From NCBI RefSeq assembly GCF_004339095.1, contig NZ_SMGQ01000011.1:171575-235574 (forward strand): DNA of 64,000 nucleotides. Reading direction: 5' to 3'. Numbering within the stretch: position 1 is the first letter of the stretch; every line of letters begins with the position of its first letter. This document shows, in pieces, positions 63,686 through 64,000 of this stretch. The notes below the pieces were generated by a model that made no database searches, was not told the origin of the DNA, and worked only from the letters and a program-made list of their open reading frames with translations. Made by a program: the position numbers and the translations under genes. The stretch is from Natranaerovirga hydrolytica. Lineage in GTDB: Bacteria > Bacillota > Clostridia > Lachnospirales > DSM-24629.

Positions 63686-63796
63686 ATCCAAAATAATAAT
63701 TTAATCCATAACATAAAATACCGTATAAAACATTGAATAAATCAAATAAATCTATAGTAAAATAAACTATAAAAGATTAAACAAAAGAGGTAAAGA

Positions 63797-64000
63797 ATGA
63801 TTAATATAAACCAACTTGAGAATCAAACAAAAGTAGTATTGGAAGAAATAAAATCAGTACGATCTGTAGCTGTAGGCATATGGATTAAAACAGGTTCTAT
63901 GTACGAAGACAATAACAATAATGGGGTGGCTCATTTAATTGAACATATGTTATTTAAGGGTACAAAAAATAGAACGGCTAAAAAAATAGCAGAAGATATG
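63797..64000 (+). CDS. M16-family zinc metallopeptidase, N-terminal part (cut by window end)
   Basis: The first 68 residues are present and the frame is open to the right edge. They contain the inverted zinc motif HLIEH (H46, E49, H50) in NGVAHLIEHMLFKGTKNRTA, characteristic of the M16 (insulinase/processing peptidase) family. In Firmicutes a gene of this kind (YmxG type) regularly follows pnp. ATG 63797 is preceded by AGAGGT. The rest of the protein cannot be judged. Confidence 0.9.
   Translation, partial: MININQLENQTKVVLEEIKSVRSVAVGIWIKTGSMYEDNNNNGVAHLIEHMLFKGTKNRTAKKIAEDM

Noticed and set aside
1-64000. SigD-type promoters, CRISPR arrays, tRNA genes, insertion sequences
   Set aside because: I looked for TAAA-15-GCCGATAT sites, regularly spaced direct repeats, tRNA-like cloverleaves and transposase frames, and saw none. 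By-eye inspection can miss weak examples.

Overview
The window is about 64 kb of AT-rich chromosome from a motile, low-GC Gram-positive bacterium of the class Clostridia. Four things point there: CodY and a PolC-type replicase (Firmicutes markers), a B. subtilis-like fla/che gene order with clostridial variations (motAB and a PilZ gene inside the operon, CheC and CheD present), strong AGGAGG-type ribosome binding sites, and frequent TTG/GTG starts. A lachnospiral or neighbouring lineage is plausible, but the species cannot be named from the sequence. Almost every gene lies on the plus strand. There are no tRNA or rRNA genes, insertion sequences, prophage genes or CRISPR arrays.

Layout. 1-4377: the tail of a probable FemAB-type protein, dprA, topA and codY, closed by a strong terminator. 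4378-4892: a long non-coding spacer holding a dispersed repeat and a consensus promoter for the fla/che operon. 4893-33745: the operon flgBC-fliEFGHIJ-motE-like-fliK-flgD-(TIGR02530-like)-flgE-swrD-motAB-fliL-fliM-fliY-cheY-fliOPQR-flhBAFG-PilZ-cheB-cheA-cheW-cheC-cheD, followed by a small membrane protein gene. 34181-38273: sigD with its own promoter, a FapA (DUF342) gene, and three little-known genes (a Lys/Asn-rich small protein, a SwrB-like protein, and a membrane-anchored YceG/MltG-like protein without a catalytic domain). 38356-51687: a translation, lipid and isoprenoid block (rpsB, tsf, pyrH, frr, uppS, cdsA, dxr, rseP, ispG, polC). 51688-52293: a non-coding stretch built of very large hairpins. 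52294-53367: a Gly/Tyr/Cys-rich mini-protein (minus strand) and a divergent GIN-domain lipoprotein. 53424-63685: rimP-nusA-ylxR-ylxQ-infB-rbfA-nrnA-truB-ribF, then rpsO and pnp. 63797-64000: the start of an M16 peptidase gene.

How the genes work together. The fla/che operon encodes the basal body, hook, type III export apparatus, stator, switch and most of the chemotaxis pathway. SigD then turns on late flagellar genes elsewhere; flagellin, FlgK/L/M, CheR and receptors are not in this window. The second half is the usual Firmicute housekeeping order from S2 to PNPase.

The most unusual content is non-coding. (1) A dispersed repeat family has five recognisable copies in four spacers. Each copy has two hairpins, and the stems differ between copies while staying base-paired, which suggests a structured RNA or a hairpin-selected DNA element. 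(2) Behind polC there are two long hairpins (200 and 179 nt) with near-perfect 31-bp and perfect 27-bp outer arms, framed by two inverted copies of one terminator. Smaller points: a possible AUU start codon for the YceG-like protein, a palindrome in the sigD leader, attenuator-like hairpins in flgE-swrD and rpsB-tsf, and hairpins in the rpsO and rimP leaders.
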